From the NCBI GenBank assembly GCA_022768375.1, contig JALEMG010000010.1, positions 1 to 64,000 on the forward strand: 64,000 nucleotides of DNA, read 5' to 3'. Below the pieces are notes generated by a model, which worked only from the letters and a program-made list of their open reading frames with translations, was not told the origin of the DNA and searched no databases. Position numbers and translations under genes: made by a program. This document shows, one piece after another, positions 1 through 8,718 of the stretch. Each line of letters begins with the position of its first letter. Positions within the stretch are counted from its first letter, which is position 1. Origin of the DNA: Lentisphaeria bacterium. GTDB taxonomy: Bacteria > Verrucomicrobiota > Lentisphaeria > Victivallales > Victivallaceae.

Positions 1-481
1 TGAACAGGAAAATAAATCTGACTATCAGAAAATCGTTCGGATTTCGGACGCTCAAAATTGCAAAAGTGTGCTTATATCACCAGCTTGGCGAACTCCCAGA
101 ACCGGAGTTCGCCCACAAATTCTGGTGAAGATGCGAAAAAAAAAACGTTATATTATCCCGAAATTGGGCAAGAAAAAAGCGACCCGCGGCGGCGCGGAAG
201 GTGTGGAACGGATCATTCGACATGGAGGATCGCCCGGCGTCGCGTACAACACGGACCGGTCCCGCTTTGGGATGAGGCGGACCGCGTAAAAGGAGGGAAT
301 CAGCGAAAAATCAAGCAAAATGTCGGATTTGTCAGGCGCGAAGTTCTGAAAAATGAATCGAAACGCATGGTAGCAACATTGAAAATCTCACTCGAAGATT
401 GAAAAACGGCAACATTCGGGATTTCCGTCAAAAACGGTTATTGACAAAAATTCCCGCGTTGAATGAAGGAAAAGAAGAAAA
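1..481. other. AT-richer region without a convincing gene
   Basis: This stretch is clearly richer in A and T than the genes that follow, with long A runs near 136-145. Open frames exist on the + strand (58-402 and 68-289), but their translations are basic and low in complexity, lack a good ribosome binding site and resemble no family I know. A TATATT motif lies at 149-154 without a matching -35 element. I see no RNA gene, transposase or attachment site. It may be the upstream regulatory region of the lipoprotein gene at 482, or the remnant of an element to the left of the window. Confidence 0.4.
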
Positions 482-862
482 ATGTTGAAAAGAATCGCTG
501 TCTCCGTTCTGAATGTGGTGTTGGTTCTGGTGGTGACCGGATGTTCGCTCTTCGCTCCCAAAGATCAGATGATCTCCATCAACGGCGAACCCGCCGGCGC
601 CAGAGTTATGGTCAATGGCAACGTGGTGACCGTGCCCGGAACCATCTCCGTGAAGCGCAACAAAAATGTGCACATCATGGTCACGAAGCCGGGGTATCAT
701 CCTTACTCCATCACCACCGGGTATACGCTGAGCCAGTTCGGTATTCTCGACCTCATCGGGACGTTTGTTTTCCTCGTGCCGGTCGTCGGTCTGATCACCC
801 CGGGCGCGTACGAACTTGATCAGGATACGTTCTACTACGCGCTGACCCCGGAAGGCAAGTAA
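482..862 (+). CDS. PEGA-domain lipoprotein
   Basis: The 126-residue product begins with a lipoprotein signal peptide whose lipobox VVTGC puts the acylated cysteine at residue 21. It continues with a PEGA-like stretch (INGEPAGARVMVNGNVV, then VPGTISVKRNKN and KPGYHPY), a surface beta-domain found in envelope proteins of many bacteria. A hydrophobic segment around residues 83-100 could be a membrane helix or a buried core. The purine-rich ribosome binding site GAAGGAAAAGAAG lies just before the ATG. It is a single gene followed by a hairpin. An envelope location is well supported, but the specific role is unknown. Confidence 0.75.
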   Translation: MLKRIAVSVLNVVLVLVVTGCSLFAPKDQMISINGEPAGARVMVNGNVVTVPGTISVKRNKNVHIMVTKPGYHPYSITTGYTLSQFGILDLIGTFVFLVPVVGLITPGAYELDQDTFYYALTPEGK

Positions 863-887
863 GCGCATTCCGTCCGTCGCAAATCCG

Positions 888-920
888 ACGCCATGCGGGG
901 CATGAGGCTTCGCATGGCGT
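888..920 (+). terminator. Hairpin terminator after the PEGA lipoprotein
   Basis: A perfect 10-bp stem, ACGCCATGCG (888-897) and CGCATGGCGT (911-920), encloses a 13-nt loop 25 bases after the stop codon. Only a weak T-rich tail (TGTGCTGTCTTT) follows, so termination may be partial or Rho-assisted. Confidence 0.6.
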
Positions 921-956
921 TGTGCTGTCTTTGCGGGGGAGGACTCCGCCCAGGAT

Positions 957-985
957 TTGCAACCGGTCCGCTTCGATGCTATATT
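957..985 (+). promoter_or_regulatory. Predicted promoter of the LacI-type regulator
   Basis: TTGCAA at 957-962 and TATATT at 980-985 are separated by exactly 17 bp. The predicted transcription start near 992 leaves a leader of about 50 nt before the ATG at 1044. Confidence 0.6.
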
Positions 986-1043
986 AGTCCGGTGTCCGCG
1001 CAAAAATCCGGAACGCGGACCTGAATCCGGGAATGCAGACAGA

Positions 1044-2063
1044 ATGATCACAGTCAAAGAGATCGCCCGCATGGCGGGAGTTTCCGCCAAGACCGCGGAA
1101 CGGGCGCTGTCCGGCGTCACCAAAGACAAGCGGCGGGACGCCCGGGAACGGGCCGAGCGGGTGCGTCGGATCGCCGCCGCCAACGGGTATCGTCCCAGCG
1201 AACTGGCGTTGTCGCTGCGGCGGGGCAGTATCCGGACTGTGGGATTTCTGGTGGACGTGCTGACCGACCAGTTTTTGGCGGCGGCGGTGGAGACCGCCAT
1301 GGACGAGGCGGCCAAGTCCGACTTCCGGGTGGCGCTGCGGGTCGCCCGCTTCTCCCCGGAGCAGACGGAGGAAGCGCTGCAGGCGTTTCTGGCTTCCGGC
1401 GTGGATGGCATCATCACTTCATGCTCTTCCGCGCAACTGCCGGCGCAACTGATGGCGTCTCTGGTTCAGCGGAAATTTCCCGTTTTCTCGCTGTGCGGCC
1501 GCAGTGAATACGAAATTTCCTCCGCCGGCGCGGATTACGGTTCGGCCCTGCCGGATGCGGTGCGCTGTCTGGCGGCGAGGGGCCATCGGCGGGTGAGTTG
1601 CTGCATGTTCACCGGCAAAACGGCGGACAACGCGGCCGCCCGGCGGATTTTTCTGGCCGGATGCGAAGCGTGCGGCGTGACCCCGGATTTCCGGGTCCAC
1701 ACCCGTCGGGAGCAGGCGGCGGAACTGGCGGAGGAAGCGACGGAGGCGCTGATCCTTTACGGCAAATATTCCATGCGCATCTATCTCGACCGATGCGCGG
1801 AGTTGCACCGGAAGCCGGATGTCATCGGCATTTACAACGAGTGGACGCTGGCGGCGGCCCAGCCTTTCGAGTTGTGCGGGATCATTCTGGAGAATGCCGA
1901 GGCCGCGGTGCGCGGCGCGGTGCGGCAGGTTTTGGACGAAGTGTCCGGCGCACCGGTGCGGCATCTGACCTTTCCGGCGCGGTTCGTGCCGGAGGAGGAG
2001 TTCCACCGCCTGAAGGTGGTGAATCTGGCCAACCAGCGCCTCGCGGCCCGGGGAGAAGCGTGA
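1044..2063 (+). CDS. LacI-family transcriptional regulator
   Basis: The product is 339 residues. The N-terminal helix-turn-helix VKEIARMAGVSAKTAERALSG (residues 3-23, apart from the usual hinge alanines) is typical of LacI/PurR repressors. It is followed by the hinge region (RVRRIAAANGYRPSELALSL) and a periplasmic-binding-protein-like effector domain starting at TVGFLVD. An ATG 87 bases upstream is in frame but lies across the predicted promoter, so the start at 1044 (MITVKEIARMAG) is preferred. LacI proteins usually sense sugars or nucleobases. No catabolic genes adjoin it, so its targets are unknown; the glycan genes near 23-27 kb are one possibility. Confidence 0.85.
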   Translation: MITVKEIARMAGVSAKTAERALSGVTKDKRRDARERAERVRRIAAANGYRPSELALSLRRGSIRTVGFLVDVLTDQFLAAAVETAMDEAAKSDFRVALRVARFSPEQTEEALQAFLASGVDGIITSCSSAQLPAQLMASLVQRKFPVFSLCGRSEYEISSAGADYGSALPDAVRCLAARGHRRVSCCMFTGKTADNAAARRIFLAGCEACGVTPDFRVHTRREQAAELAEEATEALILYGKYSMRIYLDRCAELHRKPDVIGIYNEWTLAAAQPFELCGIILENAEAAVRGAVRQVLDEVSGAPVRHLTFPARFVPEEEFHRLKVVNLANQRLAARGEA

Positions 2064-2094
2064 CCGGCCGCCCCGGGGTTCCCGCATCCCGGGA

Positions 2095-2634
2095 TTACCG
2101 GCCGCGTTGAAGTTCCGCCACCCGGCGGCGCAGTGCGGTCATGGCGGCGGCGGGATCGTCCAACCCCAGCACGGATTGCTCCAGCGGGCAGAGACCGTCC
2201 ATTTTGCCATTGAGGATGCGGGGGACGATTTTGGTTCCCGAGACGGCGATGCCGTGCCGTTTCAGCAGGGCGATGGCGTCTTCGCTGATGAGTTCGCCGT
2301 GGGCGGCTTTCGCTCCGCCGGAGATGATGATGAATCCGGCGGCCCGGCCGATGACTTTGTCCACCACCGTGGCGTCCCTGAGTGTTTCCGGCCGGGCGGT
2401 ATACAGATTGAGCAGGGGGCTGACGCCGCGGCCGCGTTCGACGGCGGCGATCCGGCCGTCTTTGACGGCGACGCATTCGGCCTGCCCGGAGGTGATGAGT
2501 TTCCGCGCCTCGGCGACGGCGGATTCCTGCGGTGCGGGAGAGACGCAGCCGGCGACGGCGGCCAGCAGCGTCGAGACACATCCGCAAAGTACAGTTTTTG
2601 CCAAAACACTACTGTTTTGCCATGTCACAAACAT
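2095..2634 (-). CDS. DUF1893-domain lipoprotein
   Basis: The 179-residue product has a lipoprotein signal peptide ending in AAVAGC (acylated Cys30), followed by a DUF1893 domain. Hallmarks are VKDGRIAAVERGRGVSPLLNL, VVDKVIGRAAGFIIISGG, ELISEDAIALLKRHGI and VPRILN. The family has a deaminase-like fold but no established reaction that I know of. A strong ribosome binding site (GGGAGGAATT, 7 nt before the ATG at 2634) fixes the start. The first codons overlap the last ten bases of the methyltransferase gene upstream, so it may be co-transcribed with the restriction-modification genes. It faces the LacI gene convergently. Lipid anchoring is unusual for this normally cytoplasmic domain. Confidence 0.75.
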   Translation of the reverse strand: MFVTWQNSSVLAKTVLCGCVSTLLAAVAGCVSPAPQESAVAEARKLITSGQAECVAVKDGRIAAVERGRGVSPLLNLYTARPETLRDATVVDKVIGRAAGFIIISGGAKAAHGELISEDAIALLKRHGIAVSGTKIVPRILNGKMDGLCPLEQSVLGLDDPAAAMTALRRRVAELQRGR

Positions 2635-3353
2635 CGCAATTCCTCCCTGTTATTGGAATGGGGGCGGTTTTTGTTCCCGCCATCGGGAAAAAGGAACAAA
2701 TCGCCAGTCGGTTGAGCATTTCGGGACGAATAACGGTATGTCGCCCAGTCTGGAGCATAATTTTCGTCCGCCTGATTACCCCACATTACCCAGTTGGGAC
2801 GCGCGCCTCGTGCAAACATTTCCAAGTAGGCGCCCTCACTGCACGTTTCTATGATGTCATAGACCTCATCCGGCTTTCTTGAGTGTTCCCTTTTCATGCT
2901 TCTGATGATGTTGACCTGACGGCGCGCGGGTGCGAGCGTCCTGTTACTGTCTCCCCGTATGCCGAATAGAAGAATCTCCGTTACATTTCTGAAGTAGAAA
3001 CCCACTCCGCGCCCATCGGGATAGCCGTCTTTTCGGACTTTTTCCCAAATCAAGTTGGTCTTGTACTCAAAGCCCCATGCCCTCATGACTTCAAGTCCTT
3101 CCGGAAGAAGTGCATTAGGAACCCAAAGATACAAGTGGCACCGTTCCTCGGCAACCGTTTGAACGGGAATTTTCTTTATGTCATCCAAACACAGCGTTGG
3201 ATATCTGTTAAGTCTTTTATGTTCGGGAGCGACCTTTCCCGTTCGGTTGTTGAATTGCCAAGGAGGATCTGCCAAAATCGTCCTGAATTTCCTTTGGGCG
3301 CAAACCTGACAGAAACTGGCGATGGTCTCCTCAATGGAAATCTTACTTTTCAT
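2625..3353 (-). CDS. MT-A70 family adenine-specific DNA methyltransferase
   Basis: The 242-residue protein carries the catalytic DPPW motif (residues 29-32) and the MT-A70 sequence run: FRTILADPPWQF, LYLWVPNALL, EYKTNLIWEK, GVGFYFRNVTEILLFG, REHSRKPDEVYDIIE and EMFARGARPNWVMWGNQ. Such enzymes transfer a methyl group from S-adenosylmethionine to the N6 of adenine. The ATG at 3353 has a GGAGG six bases upstream; a TTG at 3368 is a less likely start. The gene overlaps the preceding BglII-type endonuclease by 11 nt, which argues for a co-translated type II restriction-modification pair in which this is the protecting enzyme. Both genes are AT-richer than their neighbours, which suggests horizontal transfer. 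Confidence 0.88.
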   Translation of the reverse strand: MKSKISIEETIASFCQVCAQRKFRTILADPPWQFNNRTGKVAPEHKRLNRYPTLCLDDIKKIPVQTVAEERCHLYLWVPNALLPEGLEVMRAWGFEYKTNLIWEKVRKDGYPDGRGVGFYFRNVTEILLFGIRGDSNRTLAPARRQVNIIRSMKREHSRKPDEVYDIIETCSEGAYLEMFARGARPNWVMWGNQADENYAPDWATYRYSSRNAQPTGDLFLFPDGGNKNRPHSNNREELRCL

Positions 3354-4026
3354 GGTCTGCCTCCACAATGCATCTTGGGGTGATTCCGATCGCTAAAATG
3401 GGACAACCGCCATGTCGTCTGGAGTCAAGACGGGGCAGCAGTTTTCCCATCCATGTTGTACTTGCGCCATATTTCGGCATGATGCCGAGTTTCCTGAACA
3501 CCCGATTGAGCGATTCGGAACGGGTGACAATGATTCCGACGCTGATAATGTCGCATTCATAGTAGGTGCGCATTGCGAACAAGTCCCTATCGAAAGTCTG
3601 GTCTTTGCTGTTCCACTCAACGTCCATGGCAATTCTGCCCTTGACGAAGTCAATGTTGTGTCCGTCGATATAGTTGGGGATCGTTTTTCTGTCGGATGGA
3701 GTTTCCGAAAAAACACCCTTTCGCCCCTGACGCGGAAAAAACTTTATCAGCAGATCTCCCGAAATGCGGATTTCTTTCCAACCTTTTGGATCAAGAATTC
3801 TGGAAAACTTTGGAGGAATGGGAGACTCGTTGCCGCCGGCTTTAAGAATGTCGTCTTCGGAAATCGTCAGCCCGTCTAGCGTATCGACAATTTCCGCCAA
3901 CTCATTGGCGAAAGATTGGGATAAAATCTCTGCCGCGTGGTTGTAATTGAAGACTTCAAATTTTTCCAATATTTCTGCCGGGATCCACTTGCTTAAATCT
4001 TTGTTGTCGGTCTGTTCCGCATTCAT
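3343..4026 (-). CDS. BglII/BstYI-family type II restriction endonuclease
   Basis: The 227-residue product matches the BglII-type endonuclease family. The conserved core runs from NIDFVKGRIAMDVEWNSKDQ (residues 124-143) through FDRDLFAMRTYYE, ISVGIIVTRS, KYGASTTWMGKLLPRLDS and GGCPILAIGITPRCIVE. The D126-x8-D135-V-E137 arrangement corresponds to the metal-binding active site of BglII-like enzymes. Family members cut GATC-centred hexamers such as AGATCT or RGATCY; the exact site here is not predictable. GAGGT precedes the ATG at 4026. The gene starts 23 bases after ruvB ends, on the same strand, so it may ride on ruvB transcription. Confidence 0.88.
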   Translation of the reverse strand: MNAEQTDNKDLSKWIPAEILEKFEVFNYNHAAEILSQSFANELAEIVDTLDGLTISEDDILKAGGNESPIPPKFSRILDPKGWKEIRISGDLLIKFFPRQGRKGVFSETPSDRKTIPNYIDGHNIDFVKGRIAMDVEWNSKDQTFDRDLFAMRTYYECDIISVGIIVTRSESLNRVFRKLGIMPKYGASTTWMGKLLPRLDSRRHGGCPILAIGITPRCIVEADHEK

Positions 4027-4049
4027 TCTTTCTACCTCAGAAGTAGTTT

Positions 4050-5069
4050 TTAAAAAAGTTCATTGTCGCCGCGCACCGTTTCGTCCAGACCGAGTTTGCG
4101 CCATGCTTTGGGCGTGGCCACCCGGCCCCGGCTGGTACGGACGATGTATCCGTGCTGGATGAGAAAAGGTTCGTAGACGTCCTCCAGCGAGGATTCGTCC
4201 TCGCCGGTGGAGACGGCGATGTTCTTCAGTCCCACCGGGCCGCCCCGGAAGTTGTTGATGATGACCTCCAGAATGCGAATGTCCATCTCGTCCAGACCGT
4301 CCCGGTCGATCTGCAGCATTTCCAGCGCGTCGGCGGCCACCGGTCCGGTGATGACCGAATCGGCCTTGATCTGCGCGTAGTCCCGGGCGCGCCGGAGCAG
4401 GTTGTTGGCGATCCGGGGCGTGCCCCGACAGCGGGACGCGATCTGCATGGCGCCGTCGTCGTCGATCGGGACATCGAGGATATCCGCCGAGCGGCGGATG
4501 ATCTGCACCAGACTGTCGCGGTCGTAGTAGTCCAGACGCATGTTCAGTCCGAAGCGCGCCCGCAGGGGCGCGGAGATCATGCCCAGCCGGGTGGTGGCGC
4601 CGATCAGGGTGAATTTCGGAATGTTGAGCCGTACCGAACGGGCTCCGGCGCCCTGTTCCAGCATGATGTCGATGAAAAAATCCTCCATGGCGCTGTAGAG
4701 ATACTCCTCCACCGTGGCGCTGAGGCGGTGGATTTCGTCGATAAAGAGCACGTCGCCCGGTTCCAGCGAAGTGAGCAGACCGGCCAGATCGCCGGGTTTC
4801 TCGATGGCGGGGCCGCTGGAACTTTTCAGTTTCGTGCCCCGTTCGTTGGCGATGATGTAGGCCAGCGTGGTCTTGCCCAGCCCGGGCGGTCCGCAGAGCA
4901 GGATGTGGTCGAGGGCTTCGTCCCGCTCTTTGGCGGCGCGGACGAAAAGTTCCAACTGCTCCTTGACCCGGTTCTGACCGGGGAATTCCGCGAAGGTCGG
5001 GGGCCGCAGACAGGATTCCCTGGCCGGGTCCCGGCGGTTCAAGGTCGAGGTGATGAAGCGTTCCGGCAT
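4050..5069 (-). CDS. ruvB: Holliday junction branch migration helicase RuvB
   Basis: The 339-residue AAA+ ATPase has the usual RuvB length. Walker A is GPPGLGKTT (residues 60-68), Walker B FIDEIHRL (DEIH at 111-114), sensor 1 [12 protein letters not shown], and the arginine-finger/lid region [14 protein letters not shown] with [18 protein letters not shown]. The C-terminal winged helix ends [14 protein letters not shown]. RuvB drives branch migration of Holliday junctions together with RuvA and RuvC, neither of which is in this window. The chosen ATG gives the standard N-terminus ([15 protein letters not shown]); an upstream ATG at 5114 would add 15 residues. No clear Shine-Dalgarno is seen. 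Confidence 0.96.
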   Translation of the reverse strand: MPERFITSTLNRRDPARESCLRPPTFAEFPGQNRVKEQLELFVRAAKERDEALDHILLCGPPGLGKTTLAYIIANERGTKLKSSSGPAIEKPGDLAGLLTSLEPGDVLFIDEIHRLSATVEEYLYSAMEDFFIDIMLEQGAGARSVRLNIPKFTLIGATTRLGMISAPLRARFGLNMRLDYYDRDSLVQIIRRSADILDVPIDDDGAMQIASRCRGTPRIANNLLRRARDYAQIKADSVITGPVAADALEMLQIDRDGLDEMDIRILEVIINNFRGGPVGLKNIAVSTGEDESSLEDVYEPFLIQHGYIVRTSRGRVATPKAWRKLGLDETVRGDNELF

Positions 5070-5098
5070 AATTTGATTTGAAAAAATGATAAAAAAAC

Positions 5099-5153
5099 TT
5101 GTTTTTGACCCCATGTCGTGTTACTTTAATAAAGATAACGCGATTTGTGGCAA
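5099..5153. promoter_or_regulatory. Divergent promoter region between ruvB and transketolase
   Basis: For the + strand, TTGTTT (5099-5104) is followed after 17 bp by TACTTT (5122-5127). For the - strand, TTGCCA (complement of 5148-5153) is followed after 16 bp by TATTAA (complement of 5126-5131). The two candidates overlap at their -10 elements, so they could interfere with each other. Both match only moderately. Confidence 0.4.
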
Positions 5154-5239
5154 ATTACCAGTTGCGAACCCGGAAAAGCCGGAACTTTTTTCGGAAAAAC
5201 GGTTCCCGGGGGAGCAGGGACAAAGGAAGGAGAAGTTTC

Positions 5240-7309
5240 ATGTTCGACTGCAAACTGGCCAAAAAGACCGCGGATACCATCCGGGTCCTCTCCGCGGAAG
5301 CGATTCAGAAAGCCAAATCCGGGCACCCCGGCATGCCGCTGGGCTGTGCCGACTACGCCGCCGTGCTCTGGAGCAAGTACCTCCGGCACAATCCGGCCAA
5401 ACCCGGCTGGATCGGGCGGGACCGCTTCATCCTCTCCGCCGGCCACGGTTCCATGCTGATCTACAGTCTGCTGCATCTTTTCGACTACGGTCTGGAGATG
5501 GAGGAACTGAAAAACTTCCGTCAGTGGGGCAGTCTGACCCCGGGCCACCCGGAATTCGGTCACACCGACGGGGTGGACATCACCACCGGTCCGCTGGGCA
5601 GCGGGTTCGCTTCGGCGGTGGGCATGTCCATCGCCAACCGGTACTTCGCCGCCCGCACGGGGCTGGACAAGACCGATTTCTTCGCCAATAAAATTTTCGT
5701 CATCTCCGGCGACGGGTGCATGATGGAGGGCGCCACCAGTGAAGCCGCTTCGCTGGCCGGGACGCTGAAACTGGACGATCTGGTGGTCTTCTACGACGAC
5801 AACGAGATATCCATCGAGGGCAGCACCGATCTGGCGTTCACCGAGGATGTGGCCGCCCGGTTCGCCGCCTACAACTGGCGGGTCATTCATCTGGACAACG
5901 CCAACGACATCGCCAAGTGCGACGCGGCGCTGGCCGAGGCGGTCAAGTCCGACGGGCGGCCGACCATCATCGTGGGCAAGACCCAGATCGGATTCGGCGC
6001 GCCCAACAAGCAGGGCAAGGCGTCCGCGCACGGCGAGCCGCTGGGCGACGAGGAGATCGCGGCGCTGCGGGCCAATCTGAACTACACCGCCGCGCCCTTT
6101 ACCGTGGCGGACGACGTGAAAGCCTACTGTGCCGCCTGCGTCGCGGACAGCAAGGCCAAAGCCGCCGCGTGGGACAAGGCGTATGAGGCGTTCCGCGCCG
6201 CCGATCCCGCCGCCGCGGAACTCATCGACCGCTATCTCAACCACACCGTGCCGGAGAACATCCTCGAGGAACTGCTCAAGGTCGCGCCGGTGGACAAGCC
6301 CGTCGCTTCCCGCGCCAGCAGCGGCACGATCCTTCAGAAGGCGGCGGAACTGGTTCCGGCTCTTTTCGGCGGCGCCGCCGACCTCGCTCCCTCCACCAAG
6401 AGCGACATCAAGGGCGAGACCGGATTCGCTCCGGGCAACTGGGGCGGCCGCAATCTGCACTTCGGCGTGCGGGAACTGGCCATGGGCATGGCCGCCAACG
6501 GCATGGCGCTGAACGGAACGGCGATCCCGTACAGTTCCACGTTCTTCGTATTCTCCGATTACATGAAACCGGCGATCCGGCTGGCGGCGATCCAGCATCT
6601 GCACGAGATCTATATTTTCACGCACGACTCCTTCTACGTCGGCGAGGACGGGCCCACCCACGAGCCGATCGAGCAGATCGCCATGCTGCGGAGCATCCCC
6701 GGCGTGACCGTGATCCGTCCGGCGGAAGCCCACGAAGTGGCGGGCGCGTGGGCCGCCGCGCTGCAGGCCGACGGCCCGGTGGCGCTGCTGCTCACCCGGC
6801 AGAACCTCAACCCCTACGACGCGGAGACCGCGAAAAAAGTGGACGTCGCCAAAGGCGCGTTCGTGGTGGACGACGAACCGGACTTCGATCTGATTCTGCT
6901 GGCCACCGGTTCGGAGGTCAATCTGGCGCTGGACGCGGCCAAACTGCTGCGTGCCGAGGGGGTCAAGGTCCGGGTGGTCTCCATGCCGTCCCAGGAACTT
7001 TTCCTCCAGCAGGATTTCGACTATCAGGAGGAGGTTCTGCCCAGTTACTGCGGCGCGGTGGTCTCCATCGAGGCCGCCAGCACCTTCGGCTGGGAGCGGT
7101 TCGTCGGGCTGGAGGGGCTGACCATCGGTCTGGATCATTTCGGTTCCTCCGCGCCGTACAAGGTGCTGGCCGAGAAGTTCGGCTTCACCCCGCAGGGCAT
7201 CGTGGAGCAGATCAAGGATTACTTCAGTTGCGACGACGAGGGCTGCGACTGCGGCGAGCACGGCTGTGACTGCGACTGCGGCGAACACGGCTGCGACTGC
7301 GGCAAGTGA
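5240..7309 (+). CDS. tkt: Transketolase with a Cys/His-rich C-terminal tail
   Basis: The 689-residue thiamine-diphosphate enzyme transfers two-carbon units between sugar phosphates in the pentose phosphate pathway. The thiamine-binding GDGCMMEGATSEA and NDG-like helix, the pyrimidine-domain GVRELAMG and IFTHDSFYVGEDGPTHEP, and the C-terminal LLATGSEVNLALDAA are all canonical. The ATG at 5240 follows GGAAGGAG by 7 nt. The final 26 residues are not part of the family: they hold eight cysteines and two histidines in CDC and GEHG units, encoded by 7229-7306. The tail looks like a metal-binding or metallothionein-like extension. The gene is followed by a hairpin, then by the phosphohexomutase. Confidence 0.95.
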   Translation: MFDCKLAKKTADTIRVLSAEAIQKAKSGHPGMPLGCADYAAVLWSKYLRHNPAKPGWIGRDRFILSAGHGSMLIYSLLHLFDYGLEMEELKNFRQWGSLTPGHPEFGHTDGVDITTGPLGSGFASAVGMSIANRYFAARTGLDKTDFFANKIFVISGDGCMMEGATSEAASLAGTLKLDDLVVFYDDNEISIEGSTDLAFTEDVAARFAAYNWRVIHLDNANDIAKCDAALAEAVKSDGRPTIIVGKTQIGFGAPNKQGKASAHGEPLGDEEIAALRANLNYTAAPFTVADDVKAYCAACVADSKAKAAAWDKAYEAFRAADPAAAELIDRYLNHTVPENILEELLKVAPVDKPVASRASSGTILQKAAELVPALFGGAADLAPSTKSDIKGETGFAPGNWGGRNLHFGVRELAMGMAANGMALNGTAIPYSSTFFVFSDYMKPAIRLAAIQHLHEIYIFTHDSFYVGEDGPTHEPIEQIAMLRSIPGVTVIRPAEAHEVAGAWAAALQADGPVALLLTRQNLNPYDAETAKKVDVAKGAFVVDDEPDFDLILLATGSEVNLALDAAKLLRAEGVKVRVVSMPSQELFLQQDFDYQEEVLPSYCGAVVSIEAASTFGWERFVGLEGLTIGLDHFGSSAPYKVLAEKFGFTPQGIVEQIKDYFSCDDEGCDCGEHGCDCDCGEHGCDCGK

Positions 7310-7329
7310 CCGCCATCCGGCGGAAATTC

Positions 7330-7364
7330 GGGCGCAGGGGGCGGCAAGCGGTCCTTCTGCGCCC
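7330..7364 (+). terminator. Hairpin after transketolase
   Basis: An 8-bp perfect stem, GGGCGCAG (7330-7337) and CTGCGCCC (7357-7364), lies 20 bases after the stop. The tail (GCTGTCTTG) is only weakly T-rich, so it may instead stabilise the 3' end or attenuate transcription into the next gene. Confidence 0.4.
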
Positions 7365-7400
7365 GCTGTCTTGAGAATTTGAAGCATCGGGAGGTTGCAA

Positions 7401-8717
7401 GTGTCAGGGATTTTCAAAGCATACGATATCCGGGGGATCTACCCCGCCGAGATCAACGCCGACGTCGCTTATGCGATCGGGCGGGCGTTCATCGCGTTCA
7501 CCGGAGCGAAAAAAGTGGTGGTCGCCCGGGATATGCGGCCCCATTCGGAGCCGCTGTTTTCCGGACTGAGCCGGGGGATCACCGACCAGGGAGCGGATGT
7601 GATCGACCTCGGACTGGCGTCCACGCCCCAGAGTTATTTCGCCAACGGGCGGCTCAAGGCGGACGGCAGCGTGATGATCACCGCCAGTCACAACCCCGGA
7701 GAATGGAACGGCATGAAACTCTGCCGCGCCGACGCGGTGCCCATCAGCGGCGTCACCGGGATCATGGACATCCAGAAAATCGCGGAAGCGCGGAGTTGGC
7801 CGGAATCTCCGGTCAAGGGCCGGATTTCCGGGTATGACATCCGGGACGAATACGGGGCGTTTCTCCGGAGTTTCGCCAAACTGGACCGGAAACTCAAGGT
7901 GGTGGTGGATTACGCCAACGCGATGGGGTTGTACGAGATCGCGGGCATCCGGGAACTTTTCGACATTGTGCCGCTGTACGATACGCTGGACGGCACGTTC
8001 CCCAATCACGAAGCCAATCCCCTGCACACCGATACCCTGAATGCGATACGCGCGAAGGTCCGGGAGGTCAAGGCGGATTTCGGCGCGGCATTCGACGGCG
8101 ACGCGGACCGGTGCGGCTTCATCGACGATTTGGGAGAGATCATTCCCATGGACCTCTTTACCGCGCTGATCGCGCAGGACATTCTTTCCCGGGGACCGGC
8201 GACGATCCTCTACGACCTGCGGAGCAGCCGGGCGGTGAAAGAGTGCATCGAGGCCAACGGCGGAAAGGCGATTCAGTGCCGGGTGGGACACGCCTTCATC
8301 AAGAACCAGATGCGGGAGAACGACGCGGTGTTCGCCGGGGAGTTGTCGGGACATTATTACTTCAAGCAGAACTGCACCGCCGAGTCCCAGGGGCTGGCGA
8401 TGATCATGCTGGCGAACCTGATCTGCGCGAAAAAGCGCCCGGTGCACGAGTTGGTCGCTCCGTTGCGGAAGTATTTCTCCAGCGGGGAAATCAATTCCAA
8501 AGTCGCGGACGTGGCGCCGATCCTCGACGCGCTGCGCAGGAAGTACGCCGACGGTCACATGTTCGAACTGGACGGTATTTCCAGCGAATACGACCGCTGG
8601 TGGTTCAACGTCCGCGCTTCCAACACCGAGCCGCTGCTGCGGCTGATCGTGGAGGCGGATACTCCGGAACTGATGGCCGCCAAACGGGATGAACTGCTGA
8701 AGATCATCCGCAACTGA
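7401..8717 (+). CDS. manB: Phosphomannomutase/phosphoglucomutase
   Basis: The 438-residue alpha-D-phosphohexomutase interconverts hexose 6-phosphates and 1-phosphates for nucleotide-sugar synthesis. It has the phosphoserine loop ITASHNPGEWNG (catalytic Ser at residue 96), the metal-binding AFDGDADRCG, the sugar-specificity loop GELSGHYYFK and the phosphate-binding end RASNTEPLLRLIVEA. The GTG at 7401 sits 6 nt after CGGGAGG; a TTG at 7395 is in frame but touches the ribosome binding site. The ManB-type GELSGH loop favours a dual mannose/glucose enzyme. The Nudix gene begins one base after the stop, so the two are probably co-transcribed. Confidence 0.9.
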   Translation: MSGIFKAYDIRGIYPAEINADVAYAIGRAFIAFTGAKKVVVARDMRPHSEPLFSGLSRGITDQGADVIDLGLASTPQSYFANGRLKADGSVMITASHNPGEWNGMKLCRADAVPISGVTGIMDIQKIAEARSWPESPVKGRISGYDIRDEYGAFLRSFAKLDRKLKVVVDYANAMGLYEIAGIRELFDIVPLYDTLDGTFPNHEANPLHTDTLNAIRAKVREVKADFGAAFDGDADRCGFIDDLGEIIPMDLFTALIAQDILSRGPATILYDLRSSRAVKECIEANGGKAIQCRVGHAFIKNQMRENDAVFAGELSGHYYFKQNCTAESQGLAMIMLANLICAKKRPVHELVAPLRKYFSSGEINSKVADVAPILDALRRKYADGHMFELDGISSEYDRWWFNVRASNTEPLLRLIVEADTPELMAAKRDELLKIIRN

Positions 8718-8718
8718 C

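Noticed and set aside
2064-2106. Terminator between the LacI gene and the DUF1893 gene
   Set aside because: The stretch holds CCCGGG and CCGGCCG palindromes, but there is no T run and several alternative foldings, so a terminator is not supported.
3343-4026. Avoidance of AGATCT expected from a BglII-like enzyme
   Set aside because: AGATCT occurs at 3752, 6606 and 14022 among others, so no strong avoidance is visible; methylation would protect these sites, so it neither supports nor excludes activity.
5126-7417. 763-codon minus-strand open frame
   Set aside because: Antisense shadow of transketolase with no recognisable family.
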